Assembly (NCBI RefSeq): GCF_000341085.1
Contig: NZ_ANBA01000017.1
Span: 62,001-126,000, forward strand
Length of the DNA: 64,000 nucleotides
From: Nocardiopsis ganjiahuensis DSM 45031
GTDB taxonomy: Bacteria > Actinomycetota > Actinomycetes > Streptosporangiales > Streptosporangiaceae
Reading direction: 5' to 3'
In this document: positions 25,423-33,374 of the stretch, piece after piece
Layout: each line of letters opens with the position of its first letter
Position numbering within the stretch: position 1 is the stretch's first letter
Translations under genes and position numbers: made by a program
Notes under the pieces: model-generated
The model's database searches: none
Told to the model about the DNA's origin: nothing
What the model saw: the letters and a program-made list of their open reading frames with translations, nothing else

Positions 25423-27393
25423 TCAGCCCTTGGGCGGCTCGGCGACGATCTCGGCCGCCTTCTCCCGGATCCGCTCGACGACCTCCTCCGCGGCGTCCCC
25501 GCTGGGGAGATCCGTGGAGTCGGCCACGGACAGCGGCAGCGACTTCGTGAAGCGCAGCTCGGCGAAGGCGCCGCTCGGGACGGCCGGATGGTGCGGGAAG
25601 ACCGGCCTGGTGCGCCGATACGCCTCACCCTGCGCCGGACGGGCATCCTCCTCGCCCTTGTTGGGCCACATCGCCATCGCCCGCTCGGCCTGCGCGGTGA
25701 TGGTCAGGGACGGGTTCACACCCAGGTTCGCGGTGACCGCGGAACCGTCCACCACGTGCAGCCCGGGGTACCCGTACAGCCGGTGGTAGGGGTCGATCAC
25801 CCCGGTCTCGGGGCTGTCGCCGATCGGGCAGCCGCCCAGGAAGTGAGCGGTCATCGGGATGTTGAAGATGTCGCCGACCGTGCCGCCCGGGTAGCCGTCG
25901 ATCCGCTCGGCCAGCCGTGTGGCGGCCTCCTGGCCCTCCGGGATCCAGGTGGGGTTCGGCTCTCCGTGGCCCTGCCGGGAGGTGAGCTTCTTCCCGCCGA
26001 ACAGGCCGCCCTTGACCGAGGTGGTCAGCGAGTTGTCCAGGGACTGCATGACCAGCCCGATGATGGTCCGCTCGGACCAGCGCCGGTTGGAGAAGCTGCG
26101 CATGAAGACGTACGGATGGCGCGCGGCCAGTCCGAGGAAGCGCAGCCAGCGCGGGATCCTGCCCCCGCCCGGCACCTGGATCGCGGTGAGCAGGCCCATC
26201 GCGTTGGAGCCCTTGCCGTAGCGGACCGGTTCGATGTGGGTGTTCGCGTTCGGGTGGATGGAGGACGTGATCGCCACGCCCCGGGTGAGGTCCTCGGGCG
26301 GTGGCACCCGCTTGCTCATGGCGCCGACCAGGGCCTCGGAGTTGGTCCGGGTCAGGGTGCCCAGCTTCTCCGACAGGCCGGGGAGCATCCCGCTGTCCCG
26401 CATCCGGTGCAGCAGTGTCTGTGTGTTGTAGGTGCCGGCCGCGACCACGACCTGGCGCGCGGTGAACGTGCGGGCGTTCGACCGGCGCCGCGGCGCGTCG
26501 GTGCGGAGCGTGTCCACCGCGAAACCTCCGCCCTCGGACTCGGGCCGCTCACGCAGCCGCTCGACCGTGGTCAGGGGGTGCACCTCGGCGCCACCGCGCT
26601 CCGCGAAGTACAGGTAGTTCTCGGTGAGGGTGTTCTTGGCGCCGTGGCGGCAGCCGGTCATGCACTCGCCGCACTCCCTGCAGGCCTTGCGGTCGGGCCC
26701 CTGGCCGCCGAAGTAGGGGTCGCCGACGGACTCTCCGGGGGCGGCCCTGCTGCCGTCGCCGTCCTCCCCGTCGCCGAAGCACACGCCGACCGGGGTGAGC
26801 CGGAAGGTGTCACCGACACCCATGTCCTCGGCGACCGCCTTCAGGTGGACGTCGGAGGGGGTGACGGTGGGGTTGGTGCGCACGCCGAGCATGCGGCGGG
26901 CCTGGTCGTAGAACGGGGACAGCTCCGACTTCCAGTCGGTGATGTGCTGCCACTGCGGGTCCTCGAAGAAGGCGTCCATCGGGTGGTAGAGCGTGTTCGC
27001 GTAGTTGAGCGAACCGCCGCCGACGCCCGCGCCTGCCAGGATCATCACGTCGCGCAGGAGGTGGATGCGCTGGATGCCGTACATGCCGGCCTGCGGGGCC
27101 CAGAGGAAGTTCTTCAGGTCCCAGGACGAGGACGGCAGGGTCTCGGGTGTGAAGCGGCGACCCGCCTCCAGGACGCCGACGCGGTACCCCTTCTCGGTGA
27201 GGCGAAGGGCGCTGACGGAGCCGCCGAAACCGGAACCGATGACCACGACGTCGTAGTCGAACGTGTCGTCTGATCCGGTCTTCCCCGGCTCGGCCTCGTT
27301 CGGCCTCGCTTCCCCGGGGAGGGCTTCGTCCGGTCGGGTCTGGTTCGTCGGGGCGGTGCTGCCGGCGGGGTCTTCTGCGCGCTGAGGGGGCAT
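25423..27393 (-). CDS. GMC family oxidoreductase, cholesterol-oxidase-like
   Basis: A 656-residue flavoprotein. After a roughly 45-residue Pro/Glu-rich N-terminal tail comes the FAD motif DVVVIGSGFGGSVSALRL, then GAGVGGGSLNYANTLY, a Cys-rich stretch KACRECGECMTGCRHGAKN, and the C-terminal catalytic region MTAHFLGGCPIGDS (His) and VVDGSAVTANLGVNPSLTI (Asn). These match the ChoD/cholesterol-oxidase-like branch of GMC enzymes. ATG at 27393 with GGAGAG upstream was chosen; the longer in-frame extension is poorly conserved in character and overlaps the promoter dyad. It oxidises an alcohol, perhaps sterol-like. The shared dyad links it to the SDR/AurF/MerR group. Confidence 0.86.
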   Translation of the reverse strand: MPPQRAEDPAGSTAPTNQTRPDEALPGEARPNEAEPGKTGSDDTFDYDVVVIGSGFGGSVSALRLTEKGYRVGVLEAGRRFTPETLPSSSWDLKNFLWAPQAGMYGIQRIHLLRDVMILAGAGVGGGSLNYANTLYHPMDAFFEDPQWQHITDWKSELSPFYDQARRMLGVRTNPTVTPSDVHLKAVAEDMGVGDTFRLTPVGVCFGDGEDGDGSRAAPGESVGDPYFGGQGPDRKACRECGECMTGCRHGAKNTLTENYLYFAERGGAEVHPLTTVERLRERPESEGGGFAVDTLRTDAPRRRSNARTFTARQVVVAAGTYNTQTLLHRMRDSGMLPGLSEKLGTLTRTNSEALVGAMSKRVPPPEDLTRGVAITSSIHPNANTHIEPVRYGKGSNAMGLLTAIQVPGGGRIPRWLRFLGLAARHPYVFMRSFSNRRWSERTIIGLVMQSLDNSLTTSVKGGLFGGKKLTSRQGHGEPNPTWIPEGQEAATRLAERIDGYPGGTVGDIFNIPMTAHFLGGCPIGDSPETGVIDPYHRLYGYPGLHVVDGSAVTANLGVNPSLTITAQAERAMAMWPNKGEEDARPAQGEAYRRTRPVFPHHPAVPSGAFAELRFTKSLPLSVADSTDLPSGDAAEEVVERIREKAAEIVAEPPKG

Positions 27394-27478
27394 GGCTTGG
27401 TCTCTCTCCAGGTCTGAAGCGGCTGCCCGTAATGCGCCGGATACGAGTCCGCAACGAAAAATGCGCCATCTAGAAATG

Positions 27479-27496
27479 TGACAACACTTATTGTAA
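27479..27496. promoter_or_regulatory. Shared dyad, site C (upstream of GMC oxidoreductase)
   Basis: Read on the leftward strand, TTACAA-TAAGTG-TTGTCA. It overlaps a good -10, TACAAT, with TTACTC 18 bases upstream as a possible -35. It agrees with sites A and B at TTACAA and TTGnCA, extending the putative regulon to the GMC gene. Confidence 0.6.
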
Positions 27497-27522
27497 TGTT
27501 CGTCACTACCGCCGAGTAAGGT

Positions 27523-27538
27523 GTGTTCCATGTAACAC
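27523..27538. promoter_or_regulatory. Palindrome before the DUF6230 gene
   Basis: GTGTTCCATGTAACAC is a 16-base dyad symmetric at 14 positions, 73 bases upstream of the DUF6230 start and between divergent genes. It differs from the TTACAA dyad 27 bases away, so a separate regulator is likely. Confidence 0.5.
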
Positions 27539-27610
27539 GCGTGGCGTGCTTCGGCGCAAGTTTCGTTCCCCCTCGTCGCCTCTCCCCGCGACGGAACACT
27601 GGAGGTACAC

Positions 27611-28258
27611 ATGCCCAAGGCTCCAGATGAGGTGCCTGAAGCGCCTCAGGACACGCCTGAGCAGCACGAAGGCAGCGGCGGAACACGCTGGCGCAGGTTC
27701 GCACTCATCGCGGTCCCCGGTTTCGTGGCGGCCGCGGTCCTCGGCGGTATGACCACACAGGGGCTCCTCGCGGCCTCCTTCGCCGTCTCGGGGGACAGCT
27801 TCAAGATGTCCGCGGACCGGCTGGAGGGCCAGGGCTTCACGCAGTACGGCGACGTCGCCAACTCCGTGGACGGGTCGAGCCGGCCGGTGGGACTCTCCTC
27901 GATCGACAGCGCCGAGCTGGACAACCTGTGCATGTCCTCCCTCTGGGACCTGCCCATCGGCGAGGCCACCCTGGTGATCACCGCCGGGGCCGAATCCCCG
28001 GTGATCGGCACCAACATGGTCATCGACATCGAACAGCTCCAGGGCAACGCCGAGTTCAGCTCCATCGAGATCGGCCGCGACGCCAGCACCCTGGACAAGG
28101 CCGAGAACGGACAGGGGCCCGCGGGTGGTTTCGGTCTTCAGGCCGACACCATCACCGTGACCGACAAGGAACTGACCTCCTGGGCGGTCACCTCCGGATC
28201 GCTGCGCCTGTCCGGTCTGCACCTGGCGATCAAGCCGGGCAACCACGAGTGCTTCTGA
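27611..28258 (+). CDS. DUF6230 family membrane-anchored protein
   Basis: A 215-residue protein: a charged cytoplasmic tail, one signal-anchor helix (FALIAVPGFVAAAVLGGMTTQGLLAASFAVSG), then an exported beta-rich domain (SGDSFKMSADRLEGQGFTQYGD...IEIGRDASTLDKAENG...ITVTDKELTSWAVTSGSLRLSGLHLAI). This matches the DUF6230 family, which in Streptomyces sits directly ahead of a DUF6114 gene, as here with 4 bases between. GGAGG lies 5 bases before the ATG. No enzymatic motif is visible; older annotation as cholesterol esterase is not supported by anything I see. Confidence 0.8.
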   Translation: MPKAPDEVPEAPQDTPEQHEGSGGTRWRRFALIAVPGFVAAAVLGGMTTQGLLAASFAVSGDSFKMSADRLEGQGFTQYGDVANSVDGSSRPVGLSSIDSAELDNLCMSSLWDLPIGEATLVITAGAESPVIGTNMVIDIEQLQGNAEFSSIEIGRDASTLDKAENGQGPAGGFGLQADTITVTDKELTSWAVTSGSLRLSGLHLAIKPGNHECF

Positions 28259-28262
28259 TCCC

Positions 28263-29729
28263 ATGGCCCACGCACTGACCCTGCTCCGCTCGGGATGGGG
28301 ATGGTTCCGTAACTGGCGACGGACCCGTCCGTTCTGGGGTGGAGCCGTCCTCATCGCGGCCGGAATCGAGCTGCTGGTCGCGCCGGCCGCGCAGAGCCTG
28401 ATCCTGCCGATCGACCTGATCGTCTACGCGGGCATCGCCGGGATCTCCGGCCCCCTCATCGCGGGCCTGCTGATCACGCTCGGCGTGCTGAGCTGGCTCC
28501 AGCCCGCACAGCACGTGTTCTTCGGCCTGGTCGGGCTCATGCTCGCGCTGGTGTCCTTCGTGACCTCCAACTTCGGTGGGTTCGTCATCGGGATGCTGCT
28601 CGGCATCGTCGGCGGAGCCCTCGTGTTCGCGTGGGCTCCCGTCGTGCGGCGGCGCTCCCGCGGGCGGCGGCGGGCGGGGGCTTCGGCCCCCGAGGGGGAC
28701 AGCGGCACCGACGACGACCGGTCGGACGGCCCCGAGGACTCCGCGGACTCCGAAGCGAAGGACAGCGACGACTCCGTCGGGGACAGCCCCGACACCCGCA
28801 CCGGCGCACACGCCGGACCCCGCCGCGAGGAACCGGCGGACGACGGCACCGCGACCGAAACGGTCGAACCCGCCTCCGAACCGCGTGGAACCACTCGGCA
28901 CCTGGCCGCGATCGCTCTGCCGCTCGCCGCCGCCGTCACCCTCGCCTCGGCGCCCGCCCCCGCCGCGGGCTGGCCCTGGGACTGGTTCTTCCCCGGTGAC
29001 GACGAGGAACAGTCCGAGGAACAGCCCTCCGAGGAACCCTCGGACGAGGCCTCCGAGGAGCCCGGCGAGACCGACCCCGACGAGGCCGGTCCGGAGGATC
29101 CGGACGACGAGGACACCGAGGACGGGAGCGACCAGGACGAGGAGGAACCCGAGGAGGACGAGGGCGACGAGGAGGGCAACCCCGAGGAGTGCGAGCTCCG
29201 CGTCGGCGACGCCGCCGTCGTCGAGGACGAGGAGGACTTCCTCGACGCGGTCCTGGCCTGCCAGGCCGCCCAGGAGGAGGACGAGTACCCGGAGGTCCTG
29301 GTCGACTCCGACTACGACTGCTTCCGGGGTTCGGTCCGCGACTCCGGCCTCACCGCCGACAGCCTCACCATGTACGGAGCCCGGTACCGGGGCGTGGTGG
29401 AGTGCCCGACCGCCGACGGCCCCCAGCGCTACATCAAGCTCAGCATGAGCAGTGGTGACATCCGGGGCGGCGAGCTGTGGTTCGACGACCTCGGTACCCG
29501 CCGGAGCCTCGGACTGCCCACCATGAACATGACCGGTGACGTGGAGATGCACGTGACCCGCATGCACGTGGCGATTCTCGGCATCCCGCTGACCTTCACG
29601 CCGGACTTCCCGCCGCCGCTGCTGCTGCCGTTCATGTACGTGACCGGAGTGGACGTGGACAACCCGATGGCCTCGACCGACGTCATGACCATCCCCGACC
29701 TGAACGGCCAGTACGGAGGGGGCGCCTAG
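28263..29729 (+). CDS. DUF6114 membrane protein with acidic linker and exported C-terminal domain
   Basis: A 488-residue protein. The N-terminal 125 residues are the DUF6114 module with about four membrane helices (PFWGGAVLIAAGIELLVAPA, GPLIAGLLITLGVLSWL, FFGLVGLMLALVSFVTS, VIGMLLGIVGGALVFAW). A charged region (about 130-215), a fifth hydrophobic helix (HLAAIALPLAAAVTLASAPAPAAG) and a very acidic stretch (about 245-305) follow. The final roughly 170 residues hold Cys residues and a beta-rich domain with SLTMYGARYRGVVECP. Typical DUF6114 proteins are much shorter, so this is an extended form. Translationally linked to the DUF6230 gene. Confidence 0.72.
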   Translation: MAHALTLLRSGWGWFRNWRRTRPFWGGAVLIAAGIELLVAPAAQSLILPIDLIVYAGIAGISGPLIAGLLITLGVLSWLQPAQHVFFGLVGLMLALVSFVTSNFGGFVIGMLLGIVGGALVFAWAPVVRRRSRGRRRAGASAPEGDSGTDDDRSDGPEDSADSEAKDSDDSVGDSPDTRTGAHAGPRREEPADDGTATETVEPASEPRGTTRHLAAIALPLAAAVTLASAPAPAAGWPWDWFFPGDDEEQSEEQPSEEPSDEASEEPGETDPDEAGPEDPDDEDTEDGSDQDEEEPEEDEGDEEGNPEECELRVGDAAVVEDEEDFLDAVLACQAAQEEDEYPEVLVDSDYDCFRGSVRDSGLTADSLTMYGARYRGVVECPTADGPQRYIKLSMSSGDIRGGELWFDDLGTRRSLGLPTMNMTGDVEMHVTRMHVAILGIPLTFTPDFPPPLLLPFMYVTGVDVDNPMASTDVMTIPDLNGQYGGGA

Positions 29730-29766
29730 CCCCGGGGGAGGGGCCGCCCGGCGAGGACGGGCAGAG

Positions 29767-29798
29767 GACGGGGGCGCCGCGACGACGGCGCCCCCGTC
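29767..29798. terminator. Terminator between DUF6114 and helicase genes
   Basis: Perfect 13-base arms GACGGGGGCGCCG and CGGCGCCCCCGTC with a 6-base loop lie between convergent genes. Confidence 0.75.
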
Positions 29799-29872
29799 TC
29801 CCACGCACCGGTCACCGGTTCTCCGGTGGACACCGGCTCAGGTCACCGGCTCCCCGGCGGCCTGTTCACGTG

Positions 29873-31696
29873 TCACCACTGGTCCGAGAGCAGCCGGCTG
29901 GGCCGGCCCACGTGCGACACGTACAGCGCGTCGCGGGCCCGGGTGCAGGCCACGAACAGCAGCGTCCGCTCCTGCTGGTAGGCGTGTTCCAGGGCCACCT
30001 GGTCGCCGTCGGCGGCCTCGATCGCGGCCTTGGGCGGAAGCAGGTGGTCGCTCACCCCGATCAGGGCCACGCACCGGAACTCCTGGCCCTTCATCCGGTG
30101 CATCGTGCCGACCCGGACCGCCGAGGCGTCGACGGCGCCCTCCAGCGGAGTGGTCGCCACACCACGGGCCTCCAGTTCCTTGGTGACACCCCGCACCACC
30201 CACTGGTTGCGCCCGGCCACCGCGATCTCGCTCGGGTTCACCCCGGCCTCCAGCCACACCCGGACCCACTCGCCCAACGCGTTGAGCTCCTCGGTCCGGT
30301 TGTCGCATCCGCGCACCACCGGCGCCGGTCCGCGCAGCAGCGAGCGGTAGCCCGCCAGGGTGTCGGCGTCGTCGTCCATCCCCAGGGCGGCCCGGCGGCC
30401 CAGGATCGGCATGCTCCAGTCCAGGATCTCCTGGGTCACCCGGTAGCTGACCCGCAGCCGGTGGCCGCGACCGCGCACGTTGATGCCGAGCGAGGCCAGC
30501 GACACCCGGTTGTCGGACACCCGCTGGTGCGGGTCGCCCACGACGAACAGGTCGTCGGGGCCCTCCGGGACCGCGGCGCGCAGCATCCGCCACTGCGCCG
30601 GGTGCAGGTCCTGGGCCTCGTCGACCACCACGTGCCGGTACACCGGGCCGGACCGGCTCAGCAGACGGGCGGCCTCACCGGCCAGCTGGGGGTAGGACCA
30701 CAGGCCCTCCACCCGCATCGCCCCCACGTAGCGCCGCACCGTCTCCCACACCTGCCGCCGGTGCTCGGGGGCCAGGTGCTGGACGCGGCCGCTGCGCTCG
30801 CAGCGGATGTAGTCGGGCAGCGTTTCCAGGCCCTTGGCCAGGATCACCTGTTCCCACTCGTCGACCAGGAACCGGCCGGAGAAGGGCAGGCCGTCGGCGA
30901 GGGCGACCGCGCGCCAGCGCTGGGCGAGCTCGTCCTCGCTCGCCATCCGCGGGGCCATGCTGGTGTGCGACTGCACGATCGACCGGGCGAGGCTGTCGAT
31001 GGTCGCCACCTTGACCCGGTCCCGGGTTTCCGGATCGGGCAGCAGCTGGTCGAGGCGCTCGGCCAGGGACTGGGCCAGGGCGCGGTTGTAGGTGGTGAGC
31101 AGGACGGACTCACGGGTGTCCTCGGGGTGGGCGGCTGCGTCCACCTCGGCCAGGTGCGCGGCGCGGTACAGGGCCATCACGGTCTTGCCGGTGCCCGGGC
31201 CGCCGGTGATCTGGACCGATCCGTTGAAGTGCGCCTCGGTGATCCGGTGCTGGTCCGGGTGCAGGGTGATCTGCCACTGGGCGAAGGGCGAGCTGAGCGC
31301 CCCGGCGAGCTCGGGCGGGCCGATCGGGGTCAGGTCGGCGCGGCCGGTCCCGGCCTCGGCGAGGGGGTCGGACAGGGTGTGCGGGCGCAGGCTCCGGGCG
31401 TAGCGGAGGGCCTCGTCGCGCGGGCGCACGGTGAGCAGGCGGTAGGGCGGGTCCTCGGGCCCCTCCTCCTCGTCCTGTTCGTGTTCCGGGTCGGGGTCGG
31501 GAACGATGACGCCGGACCAGTCGGGGGCGATGCTGACGACCCGGACCCGGGGGTCGGCGGCGCCCGCGACGGACTCCAGCCCGGGGTGGTCACCGGCCTG
31601 GTAGGCACGCATCACGGCCAGGGTGTTGAGCTGGACGTCGGGCGTGAGGCGGGTGAAGTCGCTGAGAAACGTCGGGGCGATCGCTAGGGCGGACAC
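29873..31696 (-). CDS. UvrD/Rep-like superfamily 1 helicase with RelE-like N-terminal domain
   Basis: A 607-residue protein. Helicase motifs are visible: Walker A QITGGPGTGKTVMAL (about residue 162), VATIDSLA, Walker B VVVDEAQDLHPAQW (about 354), FVVGDPHQRVSDNR (motif III), LRVSYRVTQEI (motif IV), GTMHRMKGQEFRCVAL (motif V) and LLFVACTRARD (motif VI). The first 110 residues (FLSDFTRLTPDVQLNTLAVMR...HPGLESV...ADPRVRVVSIAPDWSGVIV...LLTVRPRDEALRYARS) follow the RelE/ParE toxin fold pattern. The GTG at 31696 has GGAGG 10 bases upstream. Role unknown; possibilities are translation or RNA quality control, or DNA repair. Confidence 0.83.
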   Translation of the reverse strand: MSALAIAPTFLSDFTRLTPDVQLNTLAVMRAYQAGDHPGLESVAGAADPRVRVVSIAPDWSGVIVPDPDPEHEQDEEEGPEDPPYRLLTVRPRDEALRYARSLRPHTLSDPLAEAGTGRADLTPIGPPELAGALSSPFAQWQITLHPDQHRITEAHFNGSVQITGGPGTGKTVMALYRAAHLAEVDAAAHPEDTRESVLLTTYNRALAQSLAERLDQLLPDPETRDRVKVATIDSLARSIVQSHTSMAPRMASEDELAQRWRAVALADGLPFSGRFLVDEWEQVILAKGLETLPDYIRCERSGRVQHLAPEHRRQVWETVRRYVGAMRVEGLWSYPQLAGEAARLLSRSGPVYRHVVVDEAQDLHPAQWRMLRAAVPEGPDDLFVVGDPHQRVSDNRVSLASLGINVRGRGHRLRVSYRVTQEILDWSMPILGRRAALGMDDDADTLAGYRSLLRGPAPVVRGCDNRTEELNALGEWVRVWLEAGVNPSEIAVAGRNQWVVRGVTKELEARGVATTPLEGAVDASAVRVGTMHRMKGQEFRCVALIGVSDHLLPPKAAIEAADGDQVALEHAYQQERTLLFVACTRARDALYVSHVGRPSRLLSDQW

Positions 31697-32095
31697 GTCG
31701 TGGATTCCTCCGGTCTTCGACCTCGGGCGCGCTCCGTGGAGCACGGAACACACCCCGGCGGCTCTTCTGGACGGTCGGAACGGATGGTGTCGTGCGAGGG
31801 GAAGCCGGTGAGGGCCTCGCTCTCACTTGAAACATGCTCGCCGTGGAATTTGGGCAAACGCCGCTCGGAGGTCGATTCTCGACAGGTTTCCACATCACTT
31901 CAAGGGCGGTATTTGCGCAGTTCAAAGGATGCTTTGCGCAAGGGTGTTCGAGCATCTTCGGCGGGCTTTTCGTGGGAGTCGGGCCGGGACTCCGTGACCT
32001 GGGGTTCTTCGGGGAAGGCCTGTGTCCGAAATCAGAGTTATGGTGCTGACCGAAACCCGTGTCTCTGGGTACGGTGGCCCTGCTTCGCCTGAGGA

Positions 32096-32113
32096 GGGTG
32101 GGGGAGGGGAGGG
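32096..32113 (+). other. G-quadruplex-forming motif
   Basis: GGGTGGGGGAGGGGAGGG has four runs of at least three G separated by single-base loops, the canonical pattern for a stable parallel quadruplex. It lies in the non-coding gap, between the two copies of GACCGAAACCCG. Confidence 0.6.
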
Positions 32114-32299
32114 CGTCCGGACAGGCGGGAGGAGGGTGACCGAAACCCGAGGCCGCGTCGAGACTGTGTCGGGGCCGAGAGAACGCCGGAGGTATGAGGG
32201 TTCCCGGAGCCGGTTTCACACTCTGGCCGGTTTCGGACACGCTCTGTGCGGAAGGGTGCAACGCGCGAGATCGTGTATCCACCCGGGGACACCATGTGT

Positions 32300-32348
32300 G
32301 GTTCAGGACTCTGCCGGGGTCCGTCCTACCCCGGCAGAGTCCTCAACC
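32300..32348. other. Orphan long hairpin
   Basis: Perfect 16-base arms AGGACTCTGCCGGGGT (32305-32320) and ACCCCGGCAGAGTCCT (32328-32343) with a 7-base loop are extended by GGTT/AACC after one C-C mismatch, giving about 21-base arms. It is not next to the end of any recognised gene: the nearest are the helicase start (600 bases left, leftward) and the DUF1707 start (250 bases right, rightward). It may terminate an unannotated small RNA or be a structured RNA itself. Confidence 0.7.
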
Positions 32349-32593
32349 ACCCTAGAGAAGCGGTACCCAGTCCCCGTCCCCTCCAAAGCGGCGATGCCCG
32401 GGCAAACCCCGCACGGTCCCGCCCGACCCCCGACGAGGTCGGGGATCACCACGCATCCTCCACCGCGGGGGTGACAAACGGGCGCCCGAACGCCGGATCG
32501 GGCCGGTGTCACCCGCGCCTGCGGCGACGTGGAACGGATCCCATGCTCTAACGTTGGTGGTGACAAACAGGGCGGAAGGAGCGGGACGAGCAC

Positions 32594-33244
32594 GTGGCCC
32601 CCAACGACATGAACCGCATGCGCATCTCGGACACCGAGCGTGACCAGGTCGCCGAGATCCTCCGCGAGGCCGCGGGCGAGGGCCGGCTGGACCTCGACGA
32701 ACTGGACGAGCGCCTCAGCGCGGTCTACGCGGCCAAGACCTACGCCGACCTCCAGCCCATCGTGGCCGACCTGCCCGCAGGGGCCTCCGGCTTCAGCGGT
32801 CCCGCGCCCGCCGGTTCCGCCCCGGCCGGGACGAGCGGGGCGGTCGCCTCCTACGGCCGCAACCCCCTCGTGGGCGGCCAGCCGCTGGTCCTCAAGGGAC
32901 AGGGCGACTCCGTGGCGCGCAAGGGGGAGTGGACCGTCCCCCACCGGATCGAGGTGAACGCCCGGTTCGGCGAGGCCAAGCTCGACTTCCGCCAGGCCCG
33001 GCTCACCACCCCGGTCATCGAGGTCTGGCTGGACGTCTCCTGGGGCTCCGGCGACCTGATCCTGCCCGACGGCGCCACGGCCGAGGTCGACGTCGACTCC
33101 TCCTGGTTCGGCAGCCTGCGCTCGGACATCGACTCCATCCCCCGCCACGGCACGCCGCACTTCGTCGTCAGCGGCAAGTGCCAGGGCGGCTCCCTCAAGG
33201 TCCGGTACAAGAAGTCCGGCGGCTGGACCGACCTCTTCGGGTGA
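32594..33244 (+). CDS. DUF1707 domain protein with LiaF-like C-terminal domain
   Basis: A 216-residue soluble protein. The N-terminal DUF1707 module is RISDTERDQVAEILREAAGEGRLDLDELDERLSAVYAAKTYADLQPIVADLP. After a Pro/Ala/Gly linker, the C-terminal beta-helix-like part (RIEVNARFGEAKLDFRQARLTTPVIEVWLDVSWGSGDLILPDGATAEVDVDSSWFGSLRSD...) resembles the cell-wall-stress LiaF C-terminal domain. The GTG start is followed by an in-frame ATG 5 codons later; AAGGAG sits 12 bases before the GTG. Proteins of this form are common in actinomycetes and often occur singly; function unknown. Confidence 0.82.
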   Translation: MAPNDMNRMRISDTERDQVAEILREAAGEGRLDLDELDERLSAVYAAKTYADLQPIVADLPAGASGFSGPAPAGSAPAGTSGAVASYGRNPLVGGQPLVLKGQGDSVARKGEWTVPHRIEVNARFGEAKLDFRQARLTTPVIEVWLDVSWGSGDLILPDGATAEVDVDSSWFGSLRSDIDSIPRHGTPHFVVSGKCQGGSLKVRYKKSGGWTDLFG

Positions 33245-33374
33245 CACCGCCGGCCCGGTGGTTCGCGGGCGGCCTCCCGGTCCTCGGGCGATCCGGGCCG
33301 CGGGCTCCCGCCGTGCGCCATGATGGTGGGGCCGCGCGGCAGGGGCCGCGCGCGGGGCGGGAGGACACAGGGCT

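Larger units (their letters stand above)
31697..32593. other. Long non-coding gap between helicase and DUF1707 genes
   Basis: About 0.9 kb with no convincing gene on either strand and less GC-rich than its flanks. It holds the helicase promoter side, a 12-base direct repeat GACCGAAACCCG at 32048-32059 and 32138-32149, a four-tract G-run (32096-32113), and an orphan long hairpin (32300-32348). Short open frames exist, but none has ribosome sites or recognisable sequence. An untranslated RNA or the remains of an old element are both possible. Confidence 0.6.

Noticed and set aside
28230..29804. A 524-codon leftward open frame antisense to the DUF6114 gene
   Set aside because: Low-complexity Gly/Val/Arg protein that mirrors the acidic sense codons. 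The sense gene has membrane helices and a coupled upstream partner.
29873..31696. RelE-like domain as part of a toxin-antitoxin pair
   Set aside because: The domain is fused to a full helicase, and no small antitoxin gene lies on either side.
31834..32474. Several short open frames in the non-coding gap
   Set aside because: None has a convincing ribosome site, codon pattern or recognisable sequence, and they overlap in conflicting frames.
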